Positions 9,867-17,279 are shown, numbered from the stretch's first letter. The stretch: 64,000 nucleotides of DNA from Moellerella sp963519845 (GCA_963519845.1 CAUQNX010000003.1:124001-188000), one strand, 5' to 3'. Numbers and translations are program-made. Notes: generated from the sequence alone by a model not told the origin.

Positions 9867-9905
9867 TTTGAATTTTTATGAGGATAAATTGAATATTAAT
9901 TCAAA
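9867..9905 (+). promoter_or_regulatory. Pair of ARG boxes (ArgR operator) upstream of argF
   Basis: Two 18-bp sites are separated by 3 bp, the standard ArgR hexamer layout. The downstream site (9888-9905) has the perfect dyad core TGAATATTAATTCA. The upstream site (9867-9884) has a good left half (TGAAT) and a degenerate right half. ArgR, encoded at 57819 in this window, should repress argF here when arginine is plentiful. Confidence 0.85.
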
Positions 9906-9924
9906 TAAAAATAGGGAAGAAAGT

Positions 9925-10947
9925 ATGAATCCGTTTTATAAAAGGCATTTTTTACGGTTGTTAGATTTTACATCAAGCGAAATTTACTCACTCCTTAAGT
10001 TATCTGCTTGGCTTAAAGCTGAGAAAAAAGCCGGAACAGAAAAACCCCTGTTAACAGGCAAAAATATTGCGCTTATTTTTGAGAAGGATTCAACCCGTAC
10101 TCGTTGTGCTTTTGAAGTGGGTGCTTTTGACCAAGGTGCGCAGATTACTTATCTTGGCCCCTCAGGCAGCCAAATTGGCCATAAAGAGACCATTAAGGAT
10201 ACCGCCAGAGTACTGGGCCGTATGTATGATGGTATTCAATATCGTGGCTATGAACAAAAAACGGTTGAGACCTTGGCTGACGCATCGGGAGTGCCTGTTT
10301 GGAATGGATTAACCAACGAATTCCATCCCACGCAGTTATTGGCCGATCTGCTCACTATTCAAGAACATCAACCTAATAAAGCCCTTTCTGAGATCAAATT
10401 TGCCTATTTAGGTGATGCGCGCAATAACATGGGTAATAGCATACTCGAAGCCGCTGCATTAACGGGTATGAAGGTCAGATTAGTAGCGCCTGAAAGTTGC
10501 TGGCCCGATGAAGCCTTAGTTGCGGCATGTCGCCAAGCGGCTGAAAAGACAGGGGGAAAAATTATTCTAACCGAAGATCTGGCTGAAGGCGTTAAAGGGG
10601 CTGATTTTCTCTATACCGACGTTTGGGTCTCAATGGGAGAGCCCAAATCCGTGTGGGCAGAGCGCATTAACTTATTGAAACCTTATCAGGTTAATATGGA
10701 TGTGATCAAGATGACTGGCAATCCACAAGTTAAATTCCTTCATTGCTTACCGGCTTTCCACAACGAAGATACTAAACTGGGCGCACAGCTGGCGCAGGAG
10801 TTTGATTTGTACGGTGGATTTGAAGTTACGGATGAAGTGTTTGAATCTGAGTACAGTATTGTCTTTGATGAGGCGGAAAATCGTCTACATACCATTAAGG
10901 CGGTTATGGTTGCGACCCTTGCTCCAGAGCTTCCTATTGCACTGTGA
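9925..10947 (+). CDS. argF: Ornithine carbamoyltransferase
   Basis: Converts ornithine and carbamoyl phosphate to citrulline in arginine synthesis. The start is the ATG at 9925, giving 340 aa, with an AGGGAAG ribosome-binding site; the upstream in-frame ATG at 9862 lies before the ArgR operator and is not credible. The carbamoyl-phosphate motif STRTR follows FEKD. HPTQLLADL and HCLPAFH, the ornithine-loop cysteine block, are intact. Because it is divergent from rraB it corresponds positionally to E. coli argI. Confidence 0.95.
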   Translation: MNPFYKRHFLRLLDFTSSEIYSLLKLSAWLKAEKKAGTEKPLLTGKNIALIFEKDSTRTRCAFEVGAFDQGAQITYLGPSGSQIGHKETIKDTARVLGRMYDGIQYRGYEQKTVETLADASGVPVWNGLTNEFHPTQLLADLLTIQEHQPNKALSEIKFAYLGDARNNMGNSILEAAALTGMKVRLVAPESCWPDEALVAACRQAAEKTGGKIILTEDLAEGVKGADFLYTDVWVSMGEPKSVWAERINLLKPYQVNMDVIKMTGNPQVKFLHCLPAFHNEDTKLGAQLAQEFDLYGGFEVTDEVFESEYSIVFDEAENRLHTIKAVMVATLAPELPIAL

Positions 10948-10990
10948 TAGCACTAAAAAATTGAGCGTTACTCTATAATATATTAATAGC

Positions 10991-11029
10991 GGGGAATTAT
11001 TCTAGCATATTGAATAGTTCCTCTTTTTA
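10991..11029 (+). terminator. argF terminator
   Basis: A 12-bp stem (10991-11002 with 11012-11023, including G-U pairs) is followed by TTTTTA. It separates argF from the pyrLBI promoter. Confidence 0.75.
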
Positions 11030-11071
11030 TTGCCATTAAATAAACATATTATTTTTTTATCCTTTTTCTTT

Positions 11072-11087
11072 AAGCAAACGCTTGCGC
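11072..11087 (+). promoter_or_regulatory. PurR-like operator overlapping the pyrLBI -35
   Basis: AAGCAAACGCTTGCGC matches the PurR consensus ANGCAANCGNTTNCNT at 11 of the 12 specified positions. Its right half coincides with the -35 element. Occupancy by PurR with hypoxanthine or guanine would block the promoter. This is a motif-based inference. Confidence 0.5.
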
Positions 11088-11109
11088 CAGATATTCACTT
11101 GCGTATAAT
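11082..11109 (+). promoter_or_regulatory. pyrLBI promoter
   Basis: TTGCGC (11082-11087) and a perfect TATAAT (11104-11109) are spaced by 16 bp. Transcription would start near 11116, giving a leader that holds pyrL and the attenuator. Confidence 0.8.
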
Positions 11110-11134
11110 GCGCCACAATTTGTCAGGAGAAAAT

Positions 11135-11323
11135 ATGATATTGGCACCTGTTGTTAAGCACGCAAAATGCATATCTTCGCTACCATCTGGTGGCACAGGC
11201 CCACTATTTTTTCCCGTATTGCTATTTATAAGCCCCTCAATGAGGGGCTTTTTTTTGGCTCTTTACCGACATCACCCCCGCCCACAGGAGAACAACGATG
11301 CCAAATACTTTATATCAACGTGA
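11135..11323 (+). CDS. pyrL: pyrBI operon leader peptide PyrL
   Basis: Leader peptide of the UTP-sensing attenuator. The ATG at 11135 has an AGGAGA ribosome-binding site, and the frame runs through the U-rich pause region and the terminator hairpin. When UTP is low, polymerase pauses, the ribosome catches up and the terminator cannot fold. The peptide has 62 codons, compared with 44 in E. coli, and ends 26 nt inside pyrB rather than before it. The amino-acid sequence itself is not expected to be under strong constraint. Confidence 0.8.
   Translation: MILAPVVKHAKCISSLPSGGTGPLFFPVLLFISPSMRGFFLALYRHHPRPQENNDAKYFIST
11230..11257 (+). terminator. pyrBI attenuator
   Basis: AAGCCCCTCA and TGAGGGGCTT form a perfect 10-bp stem with no unpaired base between the arms, so the central bases must open to make the loop. 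A T run follows. It lies inside pyrL and just after a T-rich pause stretch (11207-11229), the classic pyrBI attenuator arrangement. Confidence 0.9.
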
Positions 11324-12233
11324 TATCATCTCAATTAATGACCTTGACCGTGAAGATCTTGAATTAGTCCTCAAGGTTGCTGCTTCACTGAAAAAGCAGC
11401 CCCAACCGGAATTACTCAAATATAAAGTGATTGCCAGCTGTTTTTTTGAAGCCTCAACTCGTACGCGCCTCTCTTTCGAGACCGCTATCCACCGTTTAGG
11501 CGCTTCAGTAGTGGGATTTTCCGACGGTAGTAATACCTCCTTGGGTAAAAAAGGTGAAACTCTCGCGGATACCGTCTCGGTGATTAGTCAATATGTGGAT
11601 GCCATTGTGATGCGTCATCCTCAAGAAGGGGCTTCTCGTCTAGCTAGCCTATTTTCTGGCAATATTCCTATTATCAATGCAGGCGATGGTTCTAACCAAC
11701 ACCCTACTCAAACCCTATTAGATCTCTTTACCATCCAAGAGACCCAAGGCCGTTTGGATAACCTAAAAATCGCTATGGTGGGTGATTTAAAATATGGTCG
11801 TACTGTCCATTCACTAACACAAGCACTGGCTAAATTTACTGGCAGCCACTTCTATTTTATCGCCCCTGAAGTACTCGCCATGCCAAATCATATTTTGCAT
11901 ATCCTCGATGAGAAAGGCGCGACCTATAGTCTGCATAACAATATCGACGAAGTCTTACCTGAGCTCGATATTCTCTATATGACGCGCGTACAGAAAGAGC
12001 GCCTTGACCCCTCTGAATATGCCAATGTGAAATCGCAGTTTATTCTGCGAGCATCAGATCTACATAACGTCAAACCCAACCTCAAGGTGCTTCATCCCCT
12101 GCCACGCATCGATGAAATCACCGTCGATGTAGATAAAACCCCCTACGCTTACTATTTTCAGCAAGCGGGTAACGGCATCTACGCAAGACAAGCGTTACTG
12201 TCACTCGTATTAAATGAAACCGTCGCATACTAA
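11298..12233 (+). CDS. pyrB: Aspartate carbamoyltransferase catalytic subunit
   Basis: Catalyses the first committed step of pyrimidine synthesis, carbamoyl phosphate plus aspartate to carbamoylaspartate. The 311 residues (E. coli length) carry the carbamoyl-phosphate motif STRTRLSFE, the SLGKKGE loop, HPTQTLLDLF and HPLPR. The ATG has a CAGGAGAAC ribosome-binding site. It is followed 10 nt later by the regulatory subunit gene. Confidence 0.97.
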   Translation: MPNTLYQRDIISINDLDREDLELVLKVAASLKKQPQPELLKYKVIASCFFEASTRTRLSFETAIHRLGASVVGFSDGSNTSLGKKGETLADTVSVISQYVDAIVMRHPQEGASRLASLFSGNIPIINAGDGSNQHPTQTLLDLFTIQETQGRLDNLKIAMVGDLKYGRTVHSLTQALAKFTGSHFYFIAPEVLAMPNHILHILDEKGATYSLHNNIDEVLPELDILYMTRVQKERLDPSEYANVKSQFILRASDLHNVKPNLKVLHPLPRIDEITVDVDKTPYAYYFQQAGNGIYARQALLSLVLNETVAY

Positions 12234-12243
12234 GGAGAACATC

Positions 12244-12708
12244 ATGACACACGACCATAAATTACAAGTTGAAGCTATTAGTTGTGGAACGGTTATTGAC
12301 CATATTCCCGCCATGGTGGGATTTAAATTACTCTCGTTATTTAAACTAACAGAAACAGACCAACGTATTACCATTGGTTTAAATCTGCCGTCGAATAATC
12401 TGGGTAAGAAAGATATCATCAAAATTGAAAATACCTTTTTAACACCAGACCAAGCCAATCAGCTGGCTATGTACGCGCCTAGTGCAACTGTTAATCGTAT
12501 TGAAGATTACCAAGTGGTTGAAAAATTAGCGCTCCAGTTACCCGAAAAGATCGACCATGTGTTGGTTTGCCCAAATAGTAATTGCATCACTCATAATGAG
12601 CCGGTCTCAAGTCGCTTCAAAGTGAAGAAAATCGGCGATGAAGTGATCTTAAGTTGTAAATTTTGCGAGAAAGAATTTGATCGTGATGCTGTAATTAACA
12701 ATCAGTAA
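12244..12708 (+). CDS. pyrI: Aspartate carbamoyltransferase regulatory subunit
   Basis: Binds CTP and ATP and gives the PyrB6-PyrI6 enzyme its allostery. I start at the ATG at 12244 (154 aa) behind AAGGAGAAC; the frame could extend 30 nt upstream into pyrB but the RBS decides. The zinc site that holds the catalytic chains is visible in the C-terminal part as C-x4-C (CPNSNC) and C-x2-C (CKFC). VEAISCGTVIDH at the N-terminus is the nucleotide-binding strand. Confidence 0.96.
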   Translation: MTHDHKLQVEAISCGTVIDHIPAMVGFKLLSLFKLTETDQRITIGLNLPSNNLGKKDIIKIENTFLTPDQANQLAMYAPSATVNRIEDYQVVEKLALQLPEKIDHVLVCPNSNCITHNEPVSSRFKVKKIGDEVILSCKFCEKEFDRDAVINNQ

Positions 12709-12825
12709 GGCCAAAACGCTGATTTGCGGGAAGGAGCATTGGTCACAAGGTGATTAGCCTTTATAATAGAAGCTTGCGAAGCCGTTTTGGGCTTTGCCCT
12801 TCTCGTACTACAACAGGAGTTCTTT

Positions 12826-13212
12826 ATGTCATACGAAATCAGCACAGAAAACGCACCTGCGGCTATTGGTCCTTATGTACAAGGCGTCGATCTGGGTAGC
12901 ATGGTGATCACTTCGGGCCAGATTCCAGTTAATCCAAAAACAGGTGAAGTTGCTGAAGATATTGCCGCACAGACGCGTCAATCATTGGAAAATGTGAAAG
13001 CTATTTTGGTCAAAGCAGGTTTAGAGGTTGGTAGTATTGTTAAAACAACCGTATTTGTTAAAGATTTAAATGACTTCGCGACAGTGAACGCCACCTACGA
13101 AGCCTTCTTTAAAGAGCACAATGCAGATTACCCAGCACGCTCTTGTGTTGAAGTGGCTCGTCTGCCAAAAGATGTCAAAATCGAAATTGAAGCTATTGCG
13201 GTACGTAAATAA
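12826..13212 (+). CDS. ridA: Reactive intermediate/imine deaminase RidA
   Basis: Trimeric enzyme that hydrolyses reactive enamines and imines such as 2-aminoacrylate, protecting PLP enzymes. The start is the ATG at 12826 (128 aa) behind ACAGGAG. The signature ARSCVEVARLPKDVKIEIEAIA near the C-terminus includes the substrate-carboxylate arginine, and the N-terminal APAAIGPY block is present. It follows pyrI, as in E. coli. Confidence 0.96.
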   Translation: MSYEISTENAPAAIGPYVQGVDLGSMVITSGQIPVNPKTGEVAEDIAAQTRQSLENVKAILVKAGLEVGSIVKTTVFVKDLNDFATVNATYEAFFKEHNADYPARSCVEVARLPKDVKIEIEAIAVRK

Positions 13213-13241
13213 TTTAGCCTGTTGTTCTCGTTAGCATAGAT

Positions 13242-13281
13242 TGAGGCCGATGTTGATATCCAACATCGGCCTCATTTTTAT
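13242..13281 (+). terminator. ridA terminator
   Basis: Very strong hairpin: a 14-bp perfect stem (13242-13255 with 13261-13274) with a 5-nt loop, followed by TTTTTA. It closes the pyrLBI-ridA region and faces the leftward transporter gene. Confidence 0.9.
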
Positions 13282-13326
13282 CTCTTACTTTCTGTACTAT
13301 AACTCGCCTCAGTCATTAGTTTCAAT

Positions 13327-14586
13327 TTAACTCGCTGACTTTTGGGTAGAAATAGGTGCATTTCGATCATGATGATAGTTGAAGGTAAAGTAGAAGATCA
13401 CCGCCAGCACTATGGTATAAGAAGAGAAGATTAACCATATTGTCTGCCAATCTTTAACGCCATCTACCGTATAGAGATCGACGACCAATCCGCTGGTAAT
13501 AGCACCGACATAAGCTCCCACACCATTAACCATAGTCATAAATAATCCTTGGGCGCTGGCTCTCATGCGTGTATCTACTTCTTTCTCAATAAAGATAGAA
13601 CCTGAAATATTGAAGAAATCAAACGCACAACCATAAACAATCATCGATAATACTAGGAAGATCAATCCGATTGATGATGGGTCACCGTAGGCAAAGAAAG
13701 CAAAACGTAATGTCCAAGCGAACATACTCATCAACATGACATTTTTAATGCCATAGCGTTTTAAAAAGAATGGAATCGCTAGAATAAACACCACTTCAGC
13801 CATTTGCGAGATTGACAGTAATATAGAAGGATACTGTACCGCTAAGCTATCTTGAAACTGTGGGTCGCGAGCAAAGTCATGTAAGAATGGACTACCAAAG
13901 GTATTGGTTATTTGTAATACCGCACCTAATAACATCGCGAATAAGAAGAATACCGCCATAATCGGTTTTTTAAATAATACTAATGCATCTAGGCCAGCTT
14001 TACTCATCCAGCTTTTACTAATAGCTTTTTTATTAACTGGAATATGCGGTAATGTCATTGAGTATGCCGCCAGCAATAATGAACAAGCACCGGCAATATA
14101 TAACTGGGTATTGCTTAACTCAAATTTAAATAAGCTGACGCTCCACATGGCAGCAATAAAACCTATGGTTCCGAACACTCGAATCGGTGGAAAACAAGCG
14201 ACAGAATCTAAATTATATTTACTCAACGAAGAGTAACTAATGGAGTTGGATAATGCGATTGTTGGCATAAAGGCCATGGCATTAATTAACATAATCCAGA
14301 ACATCAATGAAGGATCTGTCACTGTTGCTGCATAGAATAGAGTTGCCGCACAAACTAGATGACACATCATATATAAGCGATTTGCAGGAATATATTTATC
14401 AGCAATAATACCTAACAACCCCGGCATAATAATAGCGGCAATACCTTTAGAACTGTATACCATTCCCACTTCAGCGCCTGAGAAACTCAATGTTTTCATC
14501 ATATAGGCGCCGAGTGTTACCAACCAGCTTCCCCAAACAAAATATTGCAGGAATAGCATAGTCTTTAAGCGGATTTTTATATTCAT
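13327..14586 (-). CDS. MFS nucleoside:H+ symporter family protein (NupG/XapB-like)
   Basis: The 419 residues show about 12 membrane segments and an N-terminus (LKTMLFLQYFVWGSWLVTLGAYM) typical of the nucleoside:proton symporter family that includes NupG and XapB. It is inferred to import purine nucleosides across the inner membrane. A CCGGAG ribosome-binding site precedes the ATG at 14586. Its neighbour upstream on the same strand is a purine nucleoside phosphorylase, a pairing like xapB-xapA, but the phosphorylase is of a different subfamily. Two perfect hairpins lie between the two genes. Confidence 0.85.
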   Translation of the reverse strand: MNIKIRLKTMLFLQYFVWGSWLVTLGAYMMKTLSFSGAEVGMVYSSKGIAAIIMPGLLGIIADKYIPANRLYMMCHLVCAATLFYAATVTDPSLMFWIMLINAMAFMPTIALSNSISYSSLSKYNLDSVACFPPIRVFGTIGFIAAMWSVSLFKFELSNTQLYIAGACSLLLAAYSMTLPHIPVNKKAISKSWMSKAGLDALVLFKKPIMAVFFLFAMLLGAVLQITNTFGSPFLHDFARDPQFQDSLAVQYPSILLSISQMAEVVFILAIPFFLKRYGIKNVMLMSMFAWTLRFAFFAYGDPSSIGLIFLVLSMIVYGCAFDFFNISGSIFIEKEVDTRMRASAQGLFMTMVNGVGAYVGAITSGLVVDLYTVDGVKDWQTIWLIFSSYTIVLAVIFYFTFNYHHDRNAPISTQKSAS

Positions 14587-14704
14587 ATTATGCTCCGGTA
14601 GGAGTTGTTCTTATTGGTTTTAATTCCAGTTCAATGATAGCGAGAATAGATAGCTTAATCGCGATACAAGTAAGCTGAATTAATTTAAATTGAATATGGG
14701 AAAT

Positions 14705-14736
14705 AATAACGGATAAGTTATCTCTTATCCGTTATT
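14705..14736 (-). terminator. Perfect 13-bp hairpin upstream of the nucleoside transporter
   Basis: AATAACGGATAAG (14705-14717) and CTTATCCGTTATT (14724-14736) form a perfect stem with a 6-nt loop. It lies in the leader of the leftward transporter gene. The flanks are A/T-rich but lack a long T run, so it could attenuate or stabilise rather than terminate. Confidence 0.5.
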
Positions 14737-14765
14737 ACACTTAATTAGGTATTATTTCTTATATT

Positions 14766-14803
14766 AAAAGAGTGCTATTACTAGAGATAGCACTCTTTTT
14801 TTA
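14766..14803. terminator. Terminator-like hairpin downstream of the purine nucleoside phosphorylase
   Basis: AAAAGAGTGCTAT (14766-14778) and ATAGCACTCTTTT (14787-14799) form a 13-bp stem with an 8-nt loop, with A and T runs on both sides so that it can act in either direction. It sits 8 bp past the phosphorylase stop and would uncouple it from the transporter. Confidence 0.7.
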
Positions 14804-14810
14804 ATCCAAA

Positions 14811-15629
14811 TTAGAAACGATTAATAACTTCAGTCACTAATTTTAAGAATGTTGATTTCACTCTTTCAGCCGTTTCAATCACTTCATCATGGCTTAATGG
14901 CTGTTCAAGAATACCGCAAGCCATATTCGTCAGGCAGGAGATTCCTACAGTTTCGATACCTGCGTGGCGTGCAACCAGCGCTTCAGGTACTGTCGACATA
15001 CCTACAGCATCAGCACCTAAAGTGCGGATCATGCGGATTTCAGCAGGCGTTTCATACGTTGGGCCAGTCCACCAAGCATAAACACCTTGACGTAAGGTAA
15101 CATTTTGCTCTTTAGCAACTTCAATAACTTTACTTCTTAAGCCTTTATTATAGACTTCGCTTACATCGAGAAAACGAACACCTAGCTCAGGATTATTTGG
15201 TCCCATCAATGGGTTATTGGCAGTCAGGTTAATATGGTCAGTGATCAGCATTAAATCACCTGGGCTAAAATCAGTATTTACAGCGCCACAAGCATTGGTA
15301 ATAATCAATTTTTCAACACCCAGTGCTTTCATCAAACGTACAGGGAAAGTCACTTGATCGAGTGAGAATCCTTCGTAGTAATGGAAACGACCTTTCATTG
15401 CCACGACATTTTTGCCGCCAATAGTACCGATAACTAATTCATTCGCATGGCCAACCGCTTCTGATTTTGCGAAATGTGGAATATCGCTATAAGGAATGCG
15501 AACTGCATTTTCCAGAATGTCAGCAAAAGGTCCCAAACCAGAACCTAAAATAATACCAACAGTTGGTTTAACATCTGTTTTAGACTCAACAAAATTCTTA
15601 CTTTCCAAAATATCCGTTAATTTATGCAT
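14811..15629 (-). CDS. Purine nucleoside phosphorylase, trimeric (PNP I / inosine-guanosine) type
   Basis: Phosphorolyses 6-oxopurine nucleosides to base plus ribose-1-phosphate. It starts at the ATG at 15629 (272 aa) behind GGAGATGTG; a longer frame exists but lacks an RBS. Family marks are ILGSGLGPFAD (phosphate site), MKGRFHYYEG, TNACGAVN, GPTYETPAEIRM with the active-site Glu, and SCLTNMACG with the Asn that selects 6-oxopurines. The sequence resembles the PunA/PupG type rather than hexameric DeoD or E. coli XapA. It is divergent from the ROK gene and upstream of a nucleoside transporter, so salvage of imported purine nucleosides is the likely role. Confidence 0.88.
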   Translation of the reverse strand: MHKLTDILESKNFVESKTDVKPTVGIILGSGLGPFADILENAVRIPYSDIPHFAKSEAVGHANELVIGTIGGKNVVAMKGRFHYYEGFSLDQVTFPVRLMKALGVEKLIITNACGAVNTDFSPGDLMLITDHINLTANNPLMGPNNPELGVRFLDVSEVYNKGLRSKVIEVAKEQNVTLRQGVYAWWTGPTYETPAEIRMIRTLGADAVGMSTVPEALVARHAGIETVGISCLTNMACGILEQPLSHDEVIETAERVKSTFLKLVTEVINRF

Positions 15630-15710
15630 TTCACATCTCCAAAACATCAAATAATAGAAGTCACTTTATGTGATACAGCATAAATGAACTAACAAAAATT
15701 AAACGCGATC

Positions 15711-15737
15711 TTAATCTCATTTTGAGATAAAGATTAA
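15711..15737. promoter_or_regulatory. Candidate operator between the phosphorylase and the ROK regulator
   Basis: A nested dyad: ATCTCA-TTT-TGAGAT (15714-15728) is perfect, and an outer TTAATCT (15711-15717) pairs with AGATTAA (15731-15737). It is centred in the divergent promoter region and is the natural candidate binding site for the adjacent ROK regulator. Confidence 0.5.
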
Positions 15738-15832
15738 AACAAGCTGATAAAAATAGAGTACTTTTACTTTCTATGGGGGCTTTGCTAGGATCCAACTTCA
15801 GCCCTAGGCTAAATAATCATATGAGGTGTCAC

Positions 15833-17035
15833 TTGATATCAACAATCTTAAAAGAATTTCAATCGTCTAAAAATTCCAAGACGCGAAAATTGAAAACACT
15901 TTATCAATTGATCCTCAATTATGGTCCGATTAGAGCGGAAAAATTGGCAGAACAGGCCAATATGAAAGCCGCCACCTGTGCCAGATTATTAGATGAGCTG
16001 AGTAAAATGAGCTTAATTTCTACCTCAGAACTTGGTGAATCAACTGGCGGTAGAAAACCTATTTTATATAGCGTTAATCCTAATGATGGTTATCTCGTTG
16101 GAATTGAAATGAGTAATCTCTATTTAACCATCCTCTTGCTCAATTTAAATTTAACGATTTTAGGTATGGTTAAAATTAAAACCGAGAAAATAGATTCGCC
16201 GAAGATCATGATCGATAATCTATTACCTAAAATTGATCAATTGCTACTAGAGCACCAACTGACCACTGAAGATATATTAGGTATTGGGATCTCGATTGAT
16301 CATATTCTGGCAAATATTGAAACGACAGACGATACTTTTGATAGCCAGATAAAATCATTAGAAGAGTATATTAGGAAAAAGACATCAGCTTATGTCACCT
16401 TGGGTTGCGGTATTTATTTCGCGGCTCTCGCTGAGTATCGTTTGCGCTATACCAGCAGCCAACGATTTATGTTCACCACTTGTGATACGGATATTCGCAG
16501 TTGTAATATAATTAATAATCAATTCTCTTTTACCCAATTGGGCGCGGCAAATGTCTTTGGTCATACCACTATCGATATACATGGCAGCCGATGTGAATGT
16601 GGCTCCTTTGGTTGCCTCAATCACTACAGTTCATTATCCGCTATCAAAAATCATATTATTCAGCAGTTAAGAGAAGGCAAGTCGTCGGCTATTTCCTCTT
16701 TTGTCTCCCGTGAAGAAGAGATCGATTACCATATTATTTTTCAGGCACTGGCAATAAATGATCCAGTGTGCGTTAGCGCGCTAGAAAAAGCCGCTTACTA
16801 TTATGGCATTGCGATTGCTAACACTATCCTTGCGTTACAACCCGATGTGGTTGTTTGTGGTGGCACATTAACACCTAAAAATAACTTCTTTGCGATGACC
16901 AAACAATCCATTGAAAATAAATTAGCCGCCTTCCCACAAATAATGACCAAAATTTACCCAGCTAATGATTCCTATGAAATTGTCGCCCAAGGAGCTGGCG
17001 GTATGGTGCTAGAAAATTTATTAACCTCAGAGTAA
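15833..17035 (+). CDS. ROK family transcriptional regulator
   Basis: N-terminal winged helix-turn-helix (GPIRAEKLAEQANMKAATCARLLDEL) followed by a ROK sugar-kinase-like domain. The zinc motif CECGSFGCLN is intact. The usual EIGH-type effector motif reads NVFGH, so the sugar-contacting Glu is absent, and the DxGxT phosphate motif is not recognisable; it is probably a regulator without kinase activity. The start is uncertain: TTG at 15833 behind GAGGTG fits best, ATG at 15821 is in frame, and the frame opens at 15773. Divergence from the phosphorylase suggests that it controls the nucleoside genes, which is inference. Confidence 0.8.
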   Translation: MISTILKEFQSSKNSKTRKLKTLYQLILNYGPIRAEKLAEQANMKAATCARLLDELSKMSLISTSELGESTGGRKPILYSVNPNDGYLVGIEMSNLYLTILLLNLNLTILGMVKIKTEKIDSPKIMIDNLLPKIDQLLLEHQLTTEDILGIGISIDHILANIETTDDTFDSQIKSLEEYIRKKTSAYVTLGCGIYFAALAEYRLRYTSSQRFMFTTCDTDIRSCNIINNQFSFTQLGAANVFGHTTIDIHGSRCECGSFGCLNHYSSLSAIKNHIIQQLREGKSSAISSFVSREEEIDYHIIFQALAINDPVCVSALEKAAYYYGIAIANTILALQPDVVVCGGTLTPKNNFFAMTKQSIENKLAAFPQIMTKIYPANDSYEIVAQGAGGMVLENLLTSE

Positions 17036-17097
17036 AACTCAGCGCGAAATTATTCATCTCGCCTCAGGATTGATTCTTAGACGAATTATATTTTTCT

Positions 17098-17111
17098 TTG
17101 TTTAAGATCAA
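17098..17111 (+). promoter_or_regulatory. FNR-like site upstream of nrdD
   Basis: TTGTT-TAAG-ATCAA differs from the FNR consensus TTGAT-N4-ATCAA at one position. FNR activation of the anaerobic reductase is expected. Confidence 0.55.
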
Positions 17112-17137
17112 TTTTCTTTTAGCTAAATAAATGAAAA

Positions 17138-17186
17138 ATACTATATATCGTGCTTAAATGACGGCATCGGACACAACATATAGTAT
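17138..17186 (+). promoter_or_regulatory. Two NrdR boxes upstream of nrdD
   Basis: Two 16-bp sites resemble the NrdR box acaCwAtATaTwGtgt: ATACTATATATCGTGC (17138-17153, about 13 of 16) and ACACAACATATAGTAT (17171-17186, about 14 of 16). They are offset by 33 bp, so they lie on about the same face of the helix. NrdR with dATP/ATP should repress nrdDG here. Confidence 0.8.
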
Positions 17187-17198
17187 TTATGCACAGTT

Positions 17199-17259
17199 TT
17201 ATCCACAGGGTATCCTTTAAATTAGCGCTAAAAATAGCCTAATTTTTTACTGTGGATAA
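17199..17259. promoter_or_regulatory. Two perfect, inverted DnaA boxes upstream of nrdD
   Basis: TTATCCACA (17199-17207) and its exact reverse complement TGTGGATAA (17251-17259) are 43 bp apart. They lie between the NrdR boxes and the start codon. DnaA control is known for aerobic nrdAB in E. coli; a similar role at nrdD is inferred. Confidence 0.65.
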
Positions 17260-17279
17260 CTATTTGAGGAGCATTAACA

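Noticed and set aside
9862..9924. Upstream ATG of argF
   Set aside because: It precedes the ArgR operator and has no RBS; the ATG at 9925 has one and matches the family start.
15667..15690. CRP site upstream of the purine nucleoside phosphorylase
   Set aside because: One perfect TGTGA half but a poor second half; too weak.
17199..17259. Replication origin from the paired DnaA boxes
   Set aside because: Only two boxes, no dnaA, dnaN or gid-type neighbours and no AT-rich 13-mer repeats; a regulatory role upstream of nrdD is simpler.
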